Assembly: GCA_934167175.1 (NCBI GenBank)
Contig: CAKPKF010000008.1
Span: 1 to 63,774 of the forward strand
Reading direction: 5' to 3'
Source: an uncultured Clostridia bacterium
GTDB taxonomy: Bacteria; Bacillota; Clostridia; TANB77; CAG-508
Length of the DNA stretch: 63,774 nucleotides
The notes under the pieces are model-generated. The model made no database searches, was not told the origin of the DNA, and worked only from the letters and a program-made list of their open reading frames with translations. Positions 35,794 through 45,346 of this stretch are shown piece by piece (position 1 is the stretch's first letter; each line of letters starts with the position of its first letter). The translations under genes were made by a program, and so were the position numbers.

Positions 35794-36180
35794 TCATCTT
35801 CTTATTCTTCTACACGAACATGTAAAACATGTTCCATTATTATTTGTGTTATTATTTGTTAATTCCACTGTATTTTCATTGCCAGTGGATGTAGTTTGTG
35901 TCGAATTATTACATCCACAATTGCAAGAATTGTTTTCATTTGCATTTTCTGATAATATATTTCTAATAATTTTTGTTATCACCGCTGTTATATAAGCCAA
36001 TATTGTGTATACTATTGCAAAAACTAAAAAGCTTGCATCAAATACTGCAAATGTTACTATTAAGAATATTGCAAAAAATACTGTAGCTACTGCTATTGGA
36101 CATTTCATGTACTTTTCTAATACTGTTGCTAATATTATCGTTGCTATTGGTAATGCAAAAAATACTAATAAAACATTCAT
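35794..36180 (-). CDS. Membrane protein resembling DUF2651, with Cys-rich tail
   Basis: A protein of 128 residues with three hydrophobic segments in the first ~95 residues (VLLVFFALPIATIILATVLE; PIAVATVFFAIFLIVTFAVF; FLVFAIVYTILAYITAVITK). The TFAVFDASFLVFAIVYTILAYI stretch resembles DUF2651/YbeF. The tail is Asn- and Thr-rich and holds cysteines in pairs (CNCGCNNS, CFTCSC) that could bind metal or form disulfides. Function unknown. It lies 13 bp before rqcP. Confidence 0.6.
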   Translation of the reverse strand: MNVLLVFFALPIATIILATVLEKYMKCPIAVATVFFAIFLIVTFAVFDASFLVFAIVYTILAYITAVITKIIRNILSENANENNSCNCGCNNSTQTTSTGNENTVELTNNNTNNNGTCFTCSCRRIRR

Positions 36181-36242
36181 AATTATCTTCTCCTTATAGT
36201 TTTTACTATATTTTATGAATGTTTTATTGTTTTTGTTCTTTT

Positions 36243-36983
36243 TTATTCATATTCAACCTTAACTAAATATAACCCATGTGGTCTTAGTGTTTTACCTGCC
36301 CTTTTTCTATCCATTGAATTTATTATTTCTGGTATATCTTCTGATGCTATTTTTCCTAATCCTACATCAACCAATGTACCTGCTATTATTCTAACCATAT
36401 TATATAAAAATCCATTTCCTGTTAATTCGATGAATATTTTTTCTCCTTGTTGGATTACTTCTGCTTTATATATAGTTCTTACACTACTTTTGCTACTTGT
36501 ACCACTTGCCTTAAATGCTTTAAAATCGTGTTCACCTTCAAAAAATTTTACTGCTTCTTTCATTGAATTTATATCTAGCTTTTGTGGAACATGGCACTCT
36601 AATCCTCTATATATTGCTGTACCTTCTTTAGAATTATTTATTATATATCTGTATGTTTTTCTTTTACAATTATATCTGCTATGAAATCTTTCATCTACCT
36701 CTTCTGCTTTTTTTATTACTATTGACTTTTTTAATCTTGAATTAATTGCTGTTGCCATTTTTTCTATTGGTATTTTACTATTTGTTTTAAAATTAGCTAC
36801 TTGACCTAAACTATGAACTCCTGCATCCGTTCTTCCTGATGCTGTCAAATTTATTGGTTCTTCTTGAGTTATAGCTTCTATTGCTTTTTCTATAGTCCCT
36901 TGTATATTCAATTTATTTGGTTGTTTTTGCCAACCATTAAAATCTTTTCCATCATATTCAATAGTTAATTTTATATTTCTCAT
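36243..36983 (-). CDS. truA: tRNA pseudouridine(38-40) synthase TruA
   Basis: A protein of 246 residues: TIEYDGKDFNGWQKQPN at the N-terminus, the catalytic Asp in TASGRTDAGVHSLGQVANF, and the C-terminal GNGFLYNMVRIIAGTLVDVG. It converts uridines 38-40 of the tRNA anticodon arm to pseudouridine. GGAGAG precedes the ATG. It lies 16 bp after cdaA on the same strand. Confidence 0.96.
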   Translation of the reverse strand: MRNIKLTIEYDGKDFNGWQKQPNKLNIQGTIEKAIEAITQEEPINLTASGRTDAGVHSLGQVANFKTNSKIPIEKMATAINSRLKKSIVIKKAEEVDERFHSRYNCKRKTYRYIINNSKEGTAIYRGLECHVPQKLDINSMKEAVKFFEGEHDFKAFKASGTSSKSSVRTIYKAEVIQQGEKIFIELTGNGFLYNMVRIIAGTLVDVGLGKIASEDIPEIINSMDRKRAGKTLRPHGLYLVKVEYE

Positions 36984-36999
36984 TTTCTCTCCATCTTTT

Positions 37000-37905
37000 C
37001 TACTTCTTTTTGATGTTTAAACCTATCTTTTTTATTTTATCTATGCTGTTTTTTCTTTCTTCGTTTAATCTTTTAGTAACTATATTATTTATTAAAATTT
37101 TTCTTAATGTATCTTCTTTCACATCTGCTATTAATGTTCCATCTTTTGCTACTGAGATTTTTCCTGTTTCTTCTGATATTACAACTGCAATACTATCTGA
37201 TTCTTTGGATATACCTATTGCAGCTCTGTGCCTCGTTCCTAGCTCTTTTGCAATATCCTTATCACCTGCAAGTGGTAACATGCATGCTGCCGCTGCTATT
37301 TTATTGTTACTAATTACAACTGCTCCATCATGTAATGGAGTTTTTGGAGTAAATATATTTACTAATAATTGAGGTGATACTTCTGCATTCATTGGAACTC
37401 CTGTTGCTATAATATCTTTTATTTGAATATCTCTTTCTAGTACAATAAGTCCTCCAGTTTTGGTTTTAGCCAATTCTGTACTAGCTATTACTACTTTATA
37501 TATATCTTCTTTTGTTTTTGTTGCAATATCTGTGTCTATTCCAAAAAAACGAGTTAACTTGTTTGTTCCCAATTGTTCTAAAGCTCTTCTTAACTCTGGT
37601 TGGAAAATAACAACTAAAGCAATTACACCATATGTCATTATAGATGTTAGTATGTAATTTAAAATTCTTAATTTAAATATTGAACTCAAACCTGTTGCGA
37701 CTATTAATAAGGCAATTCCTTTTAATAGTTGCCATGCTCTTGAATCTTTAACAATCTTTAATAATTTTACCCCAAGGAAACCAACAATACTTATATCTAG
37801 TACAAGTAAAATTAGTTTTATTGGATATTCATATAGTGTCTGCATATATCCTATTATATTCTGTTCATAAAAATTTCTTATTGTTATTATAAAGTTTTCA
37901 ATCAT
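37000..37905 (-). CDS. cdaA: Diadenylate cyclase CdaA
   Basis: A protein of 301 residues: three N-terminal membrane helices (residues ~20-105), then a DAC domain with the DGA motif in PLHDGAVVI and the RHR motif in LGTRHRAAIG. It makes cyclic di-AMP at the membrane, controlling potassium and wall homeostasis. No cdaR-like gene or glmM follows; truA does. GAGG precedes the ATG, and a 38-residue membrane protein is encoded just upstream. Confidence 0.95.
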   Translation of the reverse strand: MIENFIITIRNFYEQNIIGYMQTLYEYPIKLILLVLDISIVGFLGVKLLKIVKDSRAWQLLKGIALLIVATGLSSIFKLRILNYILTSIMTYGVIALVVIFQPELRRALEQLGTNKLTRFFGIDTDIATKTKEDIYKVVIASTELAKTKTGGLIVLERDIQIKDIIATGVPMNAEVSPQLLVNIFTPKTPLHDGAVVISNNKIAAAACMLPLAGDKDIAKELGTRHRAAIGISKESDSIAVVISEETGKISVAKDGTLIADVKEDTLRKILINNIVTKRLNEERKNSIDKIKKIGLNIKKK

Positions 37906-37935
37906 TTATATTACCTCTATTATTTCTTATTATAA

Positions 37936-38052
37936 TTACGCAGTAAATAAATAGTAGATTAATGTTCCACCTGTTGCTACAACCATCATAAGTGCAATAG
38001 TACCTGCTATTATTTTTGTGAAAAATTTTCTCTTATCGAATTTTTTAGCCAT
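37936..38052 (-). CDS. 38-residue single-pass membrane protein, DUF4044-like
   Basis: A short frame with GGGAGG upstream of ATG 38052 encodes MAKKFDKRKFFTKI, one hydrophobic helix (IAGTIALMMVVATGGTLIYYLF) and TA at the end. It resembles the tiny basic-plus-TM proteins called DUF4044 in Firmicutes. It lies 30 bp before cdaA and may be co-transcribed. Function unknown. The gap 38053-38304 upstream holds nothing else I can identify. Confidence 0.55.
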   Translation of the reverse strand: MAKKFDKRKFFTKIIAGTIALMMVVATGGTLIYYLFTA

Positions 38053-38304
38053 TTTTTTAATTCCTCCCTTTTGATACAAATTATTTTGTATACAATCTAT
38101 TTTATATAAGAATGAATTATGCTTTTATTATATAAAATATTCTATATTATTTATAACACAAATTTATAGTATTTTCAACAAATTATGATAGTAATTTTAT
38201 CAAATATTCAATTTACACTACATAATTTTTGAGATTTAAATTATGAATTAAATACTTGCAAATTTGGTGCACATAGACAAAATCTTAGATTTTTCCTATT
38301 CAAA

Positions 38305-38332
38305 AAAGAGTCTAGGTAAAATCTAAACTCTT
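38305..38332 (-). terminator. Terminator after the 433-residue prepilin-like gene
   Basis: AAGAGT-TAG and CTA-ACTCTT arms with one mismatch, 15 bp past the stop codon. Confidence 0.65.
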
Positions 38333-38346
38333 CTTTGCTAAAATTA

Positions 38347-39648
38347 TTAATACTGTGTAATTGTATGTGGTGTTCCAGAAGCAGAAGATGCTGAATCACT
38401 TGGAGTAATTTTAACATCTTTTCCTAATGTAATAACTGGGCGAAACTTATAGTCAATATCCATAGAAACACTGCCATTAGAAGGATACAAATTAGCTCCA
38501 CCTAAACCTGAAAAAAAGTCAAATTTTAATATATAAAAATACAAATAATTTTTTCCACACTCCACTGAACGGGATGCAATCCAATAACTCTCACCTCTTG
38601 ATGGTCTTAAAACATCTGCTCCAGCTCCAAGATTTTGAGCATTAGCTTGCTCTGTATCCAATTCCCAATAAGTTTGTTTTGCTTTCAAATTAGTAGCATT
38701 AGCAAAATCAGAACTTACATCAATATTATTAGGATCAAAATTATCAGACACATCAAGGCCATCGATTTTTATTGTATCAGAATTTACCCCAGAGCCAATC
38801 TCATGTTTATATAAAATTGGATAGTTGGAATATGGGCTAGTATACTTGCCAGATGTTTCCCCTATTTTTAATCCTGCTTCAGATCTATAATCTTCTACTA
38901 ATTTTCTTCCAGCATCAGTTAAGCAATTTTCAAAATCTTTAATATTTACACTTCTTGCTTCTATTGAACCTCTGCTATATAAAGATTTACATACATCATT
39001 TAAAACATTTACTGCATTATTATATCCACGTGAAACTTTAAAATATATTGCTTGATTAGATGCACTACCAATTACATCTATACTTCCGTCATCATGTATT
39101 TTTAGTATTTGCCATTTTAAATTGTTTTGTGAAATATCAGAAGAATTTTCTCGAGAACCAGTAATTGATACAGCTAAATTATCTGCAGAATACTTTTTGG
39201 TAGTTCCATCTTCATTTTTATCTGGTTCATAATTAATATAATCACCGACTGCTAATCCACTTCTATCTACTTCTGTCTTTCCATTAGTATTTCCAGACCA
39301 AATATCACTTACTAAAATTTGATAATTTCCTTGAGTGGTTGTTATAGACTTAATAGTTTTACCATCAGTATCATAATTAATTGTTCCATATTTCTCTAAT
39401 ATTGTTTTTAGAGCACTATCTGAAACATCTTCCTCATGATTTAATTGTTCAAACATTAAATCACTTTGTATTTTTTCAATTACATCTGCCCTGTCATATT
39501 GTGTTCTTGACTCTTTTGACCTTGCAATCATTCCATTTTCTCCAAGTACTAAATTAACACTCACTGCTGCAAGAATTAATAAAATTATAATTGTAATAAC
39601 TAATGCTATTAATGTGATACCATTATCTTTTAACTTTTGTTTATTCAT
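38347..39648 (-). CDS. Prepilin-like secreted protein with C-terminal globular domain
   Basis: A protein of 433 residues. The N-terminus (KLKDNGITLIALVITIIILLILAAVSVNLVLGENGM) is the same prepilin-like signal as in the two LRR proteins. The remainder is a beta-rich domain; it includes WKILKIHDDGSIDVIGSASNQAIYF and, near the end, RGESYWIASRSVECG and DYKFRPVITL, a pattern common in putative surface proteins of gut clostridia. Function unknown. Initiation looks unusual: a Shine-Dalgarno at ~39695 is separated from the ATG by a perfect hairpin (39660-39689). Confidence 0.7.
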   Translation of the reverse strand: MNKQKLKDNGITLIALVITIIILLILAAVSVNLVLGENGMIARSKESRTQYDRADVIEKIQSDLMFEQLNHEEDVSDSALKTILEKYGTINYDTDGKTIKSITTTQGNYQILVSDIWSGNTNGKTEVDRSGLAVGDYINYEPDKNEDGTTKKYSADNLAVSITGSRENSSDISQNNLKWQILKIHDDGSIDVIGSASNQAIYFKVSRGYNNAVNVLNDVCKSLYSRGSIEARSVNIKDFENCLTDAGRKLVEDYRSEAGLKIGETSGKYTSPYSNYPILYKHEIGSGVNSDTIKIDGLDVSDNFDPNNIDVSSDFANATNLKAKQTYWELDTEQANAQNLGAGADVLRPSRGESYWIASRSVECGKNYLYFYILKFDFFSGLGGANLYPSNGSVSMDIDYKFRPVITLGKDVKITPSDSASSASGTPHTITQY

Positions 39649-39659
39649 ATTTTTCTTGC

Positions 39660-39689
39660 ATGTTTTATTTAATAACTTAAATAAAACAT
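39660..39689 (-). promoter_or_regulatory. Perfect 12-bp hairpin in the 5' leader of the prepilin-like gene
   Basis: ATGTTTTATTTA and TAAATAAAACAT pair around a 6-nt loop, lying between a strong AAGGAG and the ATG at 39648. Folding would bring the ribosome site closer to the start. Two six-codon frames begin at ATGs in and after the hairpin. This may be translational control or an mRNA stability element. Confidence 0.5.
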
Positions 39690-39889
39690 ATTCTCCTTTC
39701 TACATTTATTCTATATTAATTTTATCAATATAAAAATTATAAATCAATATTTTACAGAATAATTTATCTATTTTTGCAACTTCATAATATTTAATAAAAT
39801 TCACCCGATATTTTTGTAACTCTTATTTTACATTTTCATAAAATATATTAAGCAATTGCTTAATATATTTTAGAAAGGAATAAAAAAAT

Positions 39890-40330
39890 ATGGATTTTGA
39901 AAAATGTCCTTGCCCAATTATTGATGTTGATGGTTTCATTGCATCTGGCAAACAATTTGATTTAGAAATAACTTTACCTGAAGATAACAGAAATGTAGTA
40001 TTTGGAATCGTTAAAGATTGCTATAATGATCCTGTAAAAGATGCAGTAGTAAAATTAATAGAAGTCGTATATGACTGCGGTAAAAAAGAAAGCAAACCAG
40101 TTTCTCATACTTTCACAGACGAAGAAGGTCAGTTTGTATTTGGTCCATTATGCCCTGATAAATTTTATGAAGTTCAAATTTGGGTTGATAATGTAAAACA
40201 TTTTAAATTATGCGCAAAATGTCATAAAGATAAACACTGTTTAAAAGGTGTTGACATGGATAAATGCGACTGCTATTTGGATTGTGATGATAAAAAAGAA
40301 GATTGCCCTTATAAAACATTAGAAGAGTAG
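39890..40330 (+). CDS. Cys-rich carboxypeptidase-regulatory-like (Cna-B-type fold) protein
   Basis: A protein of 146 residues with AAAGGAAT before the ATG. The middle (VVFGIVKDCYNDPVKDAVVKLIE...FTDEEGQFVFGPLCPDKFYEVQIWV) is a carboxypeptidase-regulatory-like beta-sandwich. There are about 14 cysteines, many in a C-terminal cluster (CAKCHKDKHC, DKCDCYLDC). There is no signal peptide. In spore formers such short Cys-rich, beta-sandwich proteins are often spore-coat or exosporium-like; that role is inference. It is a lone plus-strand gene in a minus-strand region. Confidence 0.65.
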   Translation: MDFEKCPCPIIDVDGFIASGKQFDLEITLPEDNRNVVFGIVKDCYNDPVKDAVVKLIEVVYDCGKKESKPVSHTFTDEEGQFVFGPLCPDKFYEVQIWVDNVKHFKLCAKCHKDKHCLKGVDMDKCDCYLDCDDKKEDCPYKTLEE

Positions 40331-40358
40331 TATGCAATTTCATTTTTGATATAGATTA

Positions 40359-40397
40359 AATAAAGTTATGCAAATTTAAAATTTGCATAACTTTATT
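40359..40397. terminator. Bidirectional terminator
   Basis: AATAAAGTTATGCAAAT and ATTTGCATAACTTTATT form a 17-bp perfect stem between two convergent genes, with A and T runs on either side. Confidence 0.9.
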
Positions 40398-41592
40398 AAT
40401 CATTACTAAACATATGCTTTCTTGTCATTTCAAATAAGTTTAGTTTTGTGAACCCAGCTACTTGTGTTTTAGATTTATCTTTTTTTAGTTCTTCAACTAG
40501 TGTTTCTTCTATCTTTTTCTTGTCTCCATCATCTTGCATGTCTATATAATCTATAACTACAATTCCTCCAATATCTCTTAACCTCAATTGCTTTGCTATT
40601 TCAATGCTTGCTTCTTTATTTACTTTGTATACTGTTTCCCCAAAATTTTCTTTTCCTATATATTTACCAGAATTTACATCTATTGCAGTTAATGCTTCTG
40701 TGTTATCTATTGTTATAAATCCTCCACATTTCAACCATACTTTTCTATTTTCTGTTCTTTCTAATTGTCTTTGTATTGTGTACATGTCTAGTAAATTTGC
40801 ATTTTCTTTTAATATTAGTTCTATTGTATTTGTTCCTGTAATTTTATTCATGATATTTTTTATTTCATAATAAACTTTATTATCATTTGTTAATATTCTG
40901 TTTAAATTAAAATCTATATTATTTAATATCACTTTTTCTATTATATTATTATTTTCCATTACTAATATAGGAGCTTTCTTTTTACTAGATTTTACCTTTT
41001 TTTGTACTTCTTCCCATTTTTCTTTTAAATTCTCTAAATCTTTTTCTATTTCTTCTTTTTTCTTTTTATTGCATGCAGTTCTTATTATAGCTCCGCAATT
41101 CTCTGGAAGTATTTCTCTCACTATTTTTGTTAGCCTTTTTCTTTCTTTTTCATCACTTATTTTTTGAGAAATAGTTATAAAGTTTGTATCTGGCATATAT
41201 ACTATAAATCTGCCTGGGATGCTTATGTGTGAAGACACTTTAGCTCCTTTTTTTCGTGTTTCATCTCTTTTAACTTGAACTAATATGTTTGAATTTATTT
41301 TGGCTATATTTTCAATATTTATATTTTTTAAATATTCATTAATTTCTACATCTTTTTCATCTCTCTTTTGGATTATATCCTTTAAATGTATAAATGTATT
41401 TTTATTTTTTCCTATATCAATAAATGCCGCCTGCATTCCTGGCAATATGTTTTTTATTTTTCCCAAATATATATTGCCTTCTATTTTGTCATTGCTGTCA
41501 CTTTCAGAATATTTTTCTACAACAACTCCATCTTCTAGCAAAAGTATATCTCTTTTTTGTTCTTCATTAACATTAACTATAATTTCTTTCAT
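40396..41592 (-). CDS. rng: Ribonuclease E/G family protein
   Basis: A protein of 398 residues: an S1-like RNA-binding domain (GNIYLGKIKNILPGMQAAFIDIG), 5'-sensor region, and the DNase I-like catalytic domain with acidic residues in TAIDVNSGKYIGKENF and IDYIDM. It ends with GFTKLNLFEMTRKHMFSND. The Zn-link cysteine pair of E. coli RNase E is not obvious, so zinc-linked dimerisation cannot be assumed. It matures rRNA or degrades mRNA. Last gene of the run secG-rnr-flavin reductase-pth-rng. Confidence 0.9.
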   Translation of the reverse strand: MKEIIVNVNEEQKRDILLLEDGVVVEKYSESDSNDKIEGNIYLGKIKNILPGMQAAFIDIGKNKNTFIHLKDIIQKRDEKDVEINEYLKNINIENIAKINSNILVQVKRDETRKKGAKVSSHISIPGRFIVYMPDTNFITISQKISDEKERKRLTKIVREILPENCGAIIRTACNKKKKEEIEKDLENLKEKWEEVQKKVKSSKKKAPILVMENNNIIEKVILNNIDFNLNRILTNDNKVYYEIKNIMNKITGTNTIELILKENANLLDMYTIQRQLERTENRKVWLKCGGFITIDNTEALTAIDVNSGKYIGKENFGETVYKVNKEASIEIAKQLRLRDIGGIVVIDYIDMQDDGDKKKIEETLVEELKKDKSKTQVAGFTKLNLFEMTRKHMFSND

Positions 41593-41611
41593 TCTTTTCC
41601 CCTCAATTAAT

Positions 41612-42166
41612 CTAGTTAAATTTATTCATTGCTAAATCTATTCCTGATTTTAATATTTCTTCTAAAGCTAAAGTAGCCTTTTCTATTCCTCTTTCTAATT
41701 CTTCATATTCTTCTTTTGTTATCCTCCCTATAACATGATTGATTAAATCATTATCATATTTAGGAGTTCCTATTCCTACTCTAATTCTTGCAAATTCTTC
41801 TGTCTGTAATTCTTTTACTATTGATTTCATTCCATTATGAGTTCCTGCTCCACCTTTTTTTCTTATTTTAATATTGCCTGGAGCTATGTCAATATCATCA
41901 TATATTACAATAATATTTTCTATTTCTTTATAGAAATTGACAAATTTAACAACTGATTCACCGCTTAAATTCATGTATGTTTGTGGTTTTACTATAACTA
42001 CCTTTTCTCCTGCAAATTCGCCTTTGCCACATAATGCATTGAACTTACTTTTATTTATTTTTATTTTGTTTTTTTCGGCAAATTTATTTACTACATCAAA
42101 TCCCATATTATGTCGTGTTTTACTATATTCTGGTTCTGGATTTCCTAGCCCTATTATTAAATACAT
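41612..42166 (-). CDS. pth: Peptidyl-tRNA hydrolase
   Basis: A protein of 184 residues with the signature GLGNPEPEYSKTRHNMGFDVV (catalytic His in RHN), the KPQTYMNLSGESV segment and DDIDIAPG. It frees tRNA from peptidyl-tRNA dropped by stalled ribosomes. This is relevant to the CGG frameshift idea, but the gene itself is ordinary. Confidence 0.96.
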   Translation of the reverse strand: MYLIIGLGNPEPEYSKTRHNMGFDVVNKFAEKNKIKINKSKFNALCGKGEFAGEKVVIVKPQTYMNLSGESVVKFVNFYKEIENIIVIYDDIDIAPGNIKIRKKGGAGTHNGMKSIVKELQTEEFARIRVGIGTPKYDNDLINHVIGRITKEEYEELERGIEKATLALEEILKSGIDLAMNKFN

Positions 42167-42180
42167 TTTTATTCATTCCT

Positions 42181-42729
42181 TTATTTTAAACTAATTCCAC
42201 GCTCGCCTATCTCTTCACCTACAACGTTATATTTTTGTGAAGCATAAGTAATTAAATCTATTCCTTCTAAATTTAGTTTTCCATCTTTTATATATTTTTC
42301 ATCTGCATTTACTGCTACTATATCTGCAATAAACATATCATGTGAACCCATCTTTTTTATTTCTTTTACTTTACATTCTAAATTAATTGGACATTCTGAT
42401 ATACTTGGTGCTTTTACTATACTACACCTTTCTTTAGTTAGTTTAGTTTCTTTAAATTTATCTATGTTTCTTCCTGATTTAGTTCCACAAAAGTCTGTCT
42501 CCCATACTAAATTTTTATCTGGTATATTTATTACAAATTCCATATTTTCTTTTATCATTTGATAAGAATGCCTGCTTTCTCTTATAGAAATATATACCAT
42601 TGGTGGAATGGAATTTATAATTCCTGTCCATGCAATTGTAATAATATTAGTTTCTTCCATATTACCACATGTAACCATAACAGCTGGTACTGGCACTAAG
42701 CTAGTATCTGGTTTTAATGTTTTTTTCAT
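42181..42729 (-). CDS. Flavin reductase family protein (FMN-binding)
   Basis: A protein of about 182 residues: PVPAVMVTCGNMEETNIITIAWTG, then SIRESRHSYQMIKENMEFVINIP and ECPINLECKVKE, as in the flavin reductase-like FMN-binding split-barrel family. Substrate unknown. An upstream in-frame ATG (42768) exists, but AAAGGAAT lies before ATG 42729, giving MKKTLKPDTSLVPVP. Confidence 0.85.
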   Translation of the reverse strand: MKKTLKPDTSLVPVPAVMVTCGNMEETNIITIAWTGIINSIPPMVYISIRESRHSYQMIKENMEFVINIPDKNLVWETDFCGTKSGRNIDKFKETKLTKERCSIVKAPSISECPINLECKVKEIKKMGSHDMFIADIVAVNADEKYIKDGKLNLEGIDLITYASQKYNVVGEEIGERGISLK

Positions 42730-42754
42730 ATTGATATATTCCTTTCTTAATAAA

Positions 42755-44861
42755 TTATATTTTTTCAAATGCTATTTTTCTCAATTGTTTATTAGCTTCT
42801 ATTACTCTTATATTTATTTTATCACCTATTTTATATTTTGTATTGCTTTTTTCTCCAATTAAATATTTATGCTCATCATTATAAATAAAGTACTCATTTC
42901 CTAAATTTTCGAATCTTATTAATCCTTCTATTGTATTTTCTAATTCTACAAACATACCAAAGCTTGTTATATTAGAAACTATTCCACTATATTCTTCTCC
43001 AATTTTATCTTGCATATATTCTGCTTTTTTCAAGTCTTGACTCTCTCTTTCAACCTTAGTTGCTACTTTTTCCCTATCACTTGATAACTTTGCATACTCT
43101 TCTGCCTCTGTAGTAAATCTATTTTTTCTTTCTGCATTTGAATCAAAATATTCTGATATAATTCTATGAATAAATAAATCTGGGTATCTTCTTATTGGAG
43201 ATGTAAAATGGCAATAGTATTTACTTGCTATTCCAAAATGTCCTTTATTTTCACTTTCATATCTAGCTACTTTTAATGTTCTTAAAATCAAATTAGAAAC
43301 AACTTTTTCCTCTGGTTTTCCCTTTATTTCTTCTAAAACTTTAGAAAATGCAGAAGGATACACTTCATCCTGGCTAATGTGAATTTTATATCCTAAATTG
43401 AACAAAAATTTATTTAATTCTCTAACTTTGTCAATATCAGGTTTTTCATGAACTCTATATATAAAAGGAACATCTAGCCAATAAAATCTTTCCGCAACAG
43501 TTTCGTTAGCAACAAGCATAAATTGTTCAATTATTTCATTAGCAAAACTTGTTTCATATTTTTTAACATCAATGCATTTTCCTGTTACATTATCTAAAAC
43601 AATCTTACTTTCTGGGATATCTAAATTTAAATAACCTTGTTTCATTCTTTTATTTTTTAGAATTTTAGCCAATTCTTCCATCAATTTAAAATGTTCTATA
43701 TATTTGCCATATTTTTTAATAACTTTTTGATCCGAATTGTCCAAAATTTTCTGAACATCAGTATAAGTCATTCTTTCTGTGACTCTTATAATTCCCTTAT
43801 ATATGTCTGAGGCTATAATATTCCCTTCTTTATCAAATTTCATCTTAACAGAAAGAGTATATCTATCTTGTCCAGCATTTAAACTACAAAGCCCATTTGA
43901 AAGTTCTCTAGGAAGCATTGGTATAACACGATCCAACATATAAATACTTGTTCCTCTAATCCTAGCTTCTCTATCTAGTTTTGAATTACCCTTAACATAA
44001 TGACTAACATCTGCAATGTGAACATCTAAAATATAATGTTTACCATTGTCAGTTTGCTCTACCATGACTGCATCATCTAAATCTTTTGCTTCTTCACCAT
44101 CAATTGTAAATATAATTTTATCACGTAAATCTACCCTATTTTTTGTATCTCTCATATCAATTTTATCGCCAAAAGATTTCGCCTCTCCAACAACGTCTTC
44201 TGGAAAAGTTGCAGGCAATTTGTATTCTTTAATAAGACTAAGCATGTCAACACCAGCCTGACTAATATTTCCTATAACCTCAATTATTTCCCCCTCAGCC
44301 TTGCGACCTTTTTCTGGGTATTTGGTTATTTTTACAACAACTTTATGGTTATTTCTTGCTTTTCCAAAATTTTTTTTAGAAATGAATATATCTGTTCCCA
44401 ATTTTTGATCATCTGGCACAACAAAACCAAAATTTTTACTTTTTTGAAAAGTTCCTACTATTTCAGTTGTTTCTCTTGATATAATTTTTACTATTTTCCC
44501 TTCTGCCTTTTTGCTATCAGTTGCCTCTAAAAGGATTTCAACTACAACTTTGTCGCCGTTCATTACATTTCCGTTTATACTTTGATGGTATAAATAATTG
44601 CATTCCATCTTCTGTTTCGACAAATCCGTATTTTTTTTCGTTTCCTTTATATATTCCCTCTATATATTTTTTCTCCATATAGATATATTTATTTTTCTTA
44701 TTTTTAGTTATTTTATATTCTTTTTCTAGTTCCATTAGAATTTTTTCAAATTCTTCTTTTTCCTCTTTAGGAACTGATAATACCATTGCTATTTCTTTCT
44801 TTTTCATTGGTACATAGTTTTTGTCTTTAAAAAATTCTAATATTTTTTCTTTTTTTTCCAT
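42755..44861 (-). CDS. rnr: Ribonuclease R; +1 frameshift at CGG (C at 44573)
   Basis: The 5' frame (ATG 44861, with AAGGG upstream) encodes an N-terminal HTH (MKKKEIAMVLSVPKEEKEEF) and the start of the cold-shock domain (YGFVETEDGMQLFIPSKYK), then CGG and a stop 10 codons on. Skipping the C at 44573 gives GNVMNGDKVVVEI and runs to 42755: RNB catalytic domain with FTIDGEEAKDLDDAV, and C-terminal S1 domain. The total is 701 residues, normal for RNase R. The join falls in the conserved (N/K)G-x-MNGD loop. A second start inside the second half would lack the HTH and half a CSD, so a shift is more likely than two genes. Confidence 0.88.
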
Positions 44862-44894
44862 TTTTTCTTTTCCCTTATTTGTTTTTTCTTAATA

Positions 44895-44926
44895 AAATGA
44901 GGACAGTTTTTACACTGCCCCCTTTT
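44895..44926 (-). terminator. Terminator after secG
   Basis: GGGGGCAGT pairs with ACTGTCCTC (two G-T wobbles), followed by ATTTTATT on the minus strand. It lies 14 bp after the secG stop codon. Confidence 0.65.
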
Positions 44927-44939
44927 ATTATTTACATTT

Positions 44940-45194
44940 TTATATTACATATACTATTGAAAGCAAAATTGTAAAAATTACGAATGTAACAGCTAAAATT
45001 ACTGTCCATCTCTTCATTTTTCCTTCCTTTGTTCTACCTTTGTTTCTATCTAAAAAGTTATTGCTTTCTGTACTTTCTCCTACAATTGCACCAGATAACC
45101 CTTGATCTCCTTTTGATTGTAACATAGCTATAATAATTAGAGCTAAGCAATTTATTATATATATTGCTGTAATTATGTATTTTAGTACTTGCAT
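44940..45194 (-). CDS. secG: Preprotein translocase subunit SecG
   Basis: A protein of 84 residues with two membrane helices (residues ~1-22 and ~62-82). Between them is the SecG signature: AMLQSKGDQGLSGAIVG, then a basic loop NRGRTKEG-like. It assists SecYE/SecA protein export. Strong ribosome site; rnr follows, as in many Firmicutes. The 150-bp gap upstream (45195-45346) holds no gene. Confidence 0.92.
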   Translation of the reverse strand: MQVLKYIITAIYIINCLALIIIAMLQSKGDQGLSGAIVGESTESNNFLDRNKGRTKEGKMKRWTVILAVTFVIFTILLSIVYVI

Positions 45195-45346
45195 TTATTT
45201 AACCTCCTTAGGTGTTTCATTTTTATATATTTAAATATTTTTACTCAAATTTTATTTCTTTTAAATTTAACGTACATAATATTTTTAATAATTATATCAT
45301 TATTTTTCTCTTTGTCAATACATATTTTACGTTGTTTTTTGCACAT

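Noticed and set aside
42755..44623. Separate RNase R start inside the second frame (MSKQKMECNYLYHQ)
   Set aside because: That N-terminus is antisense-like sequence unrelated to the family, with no ribosome site, and the family sequence begins exactly at the glycine after the skipped C.
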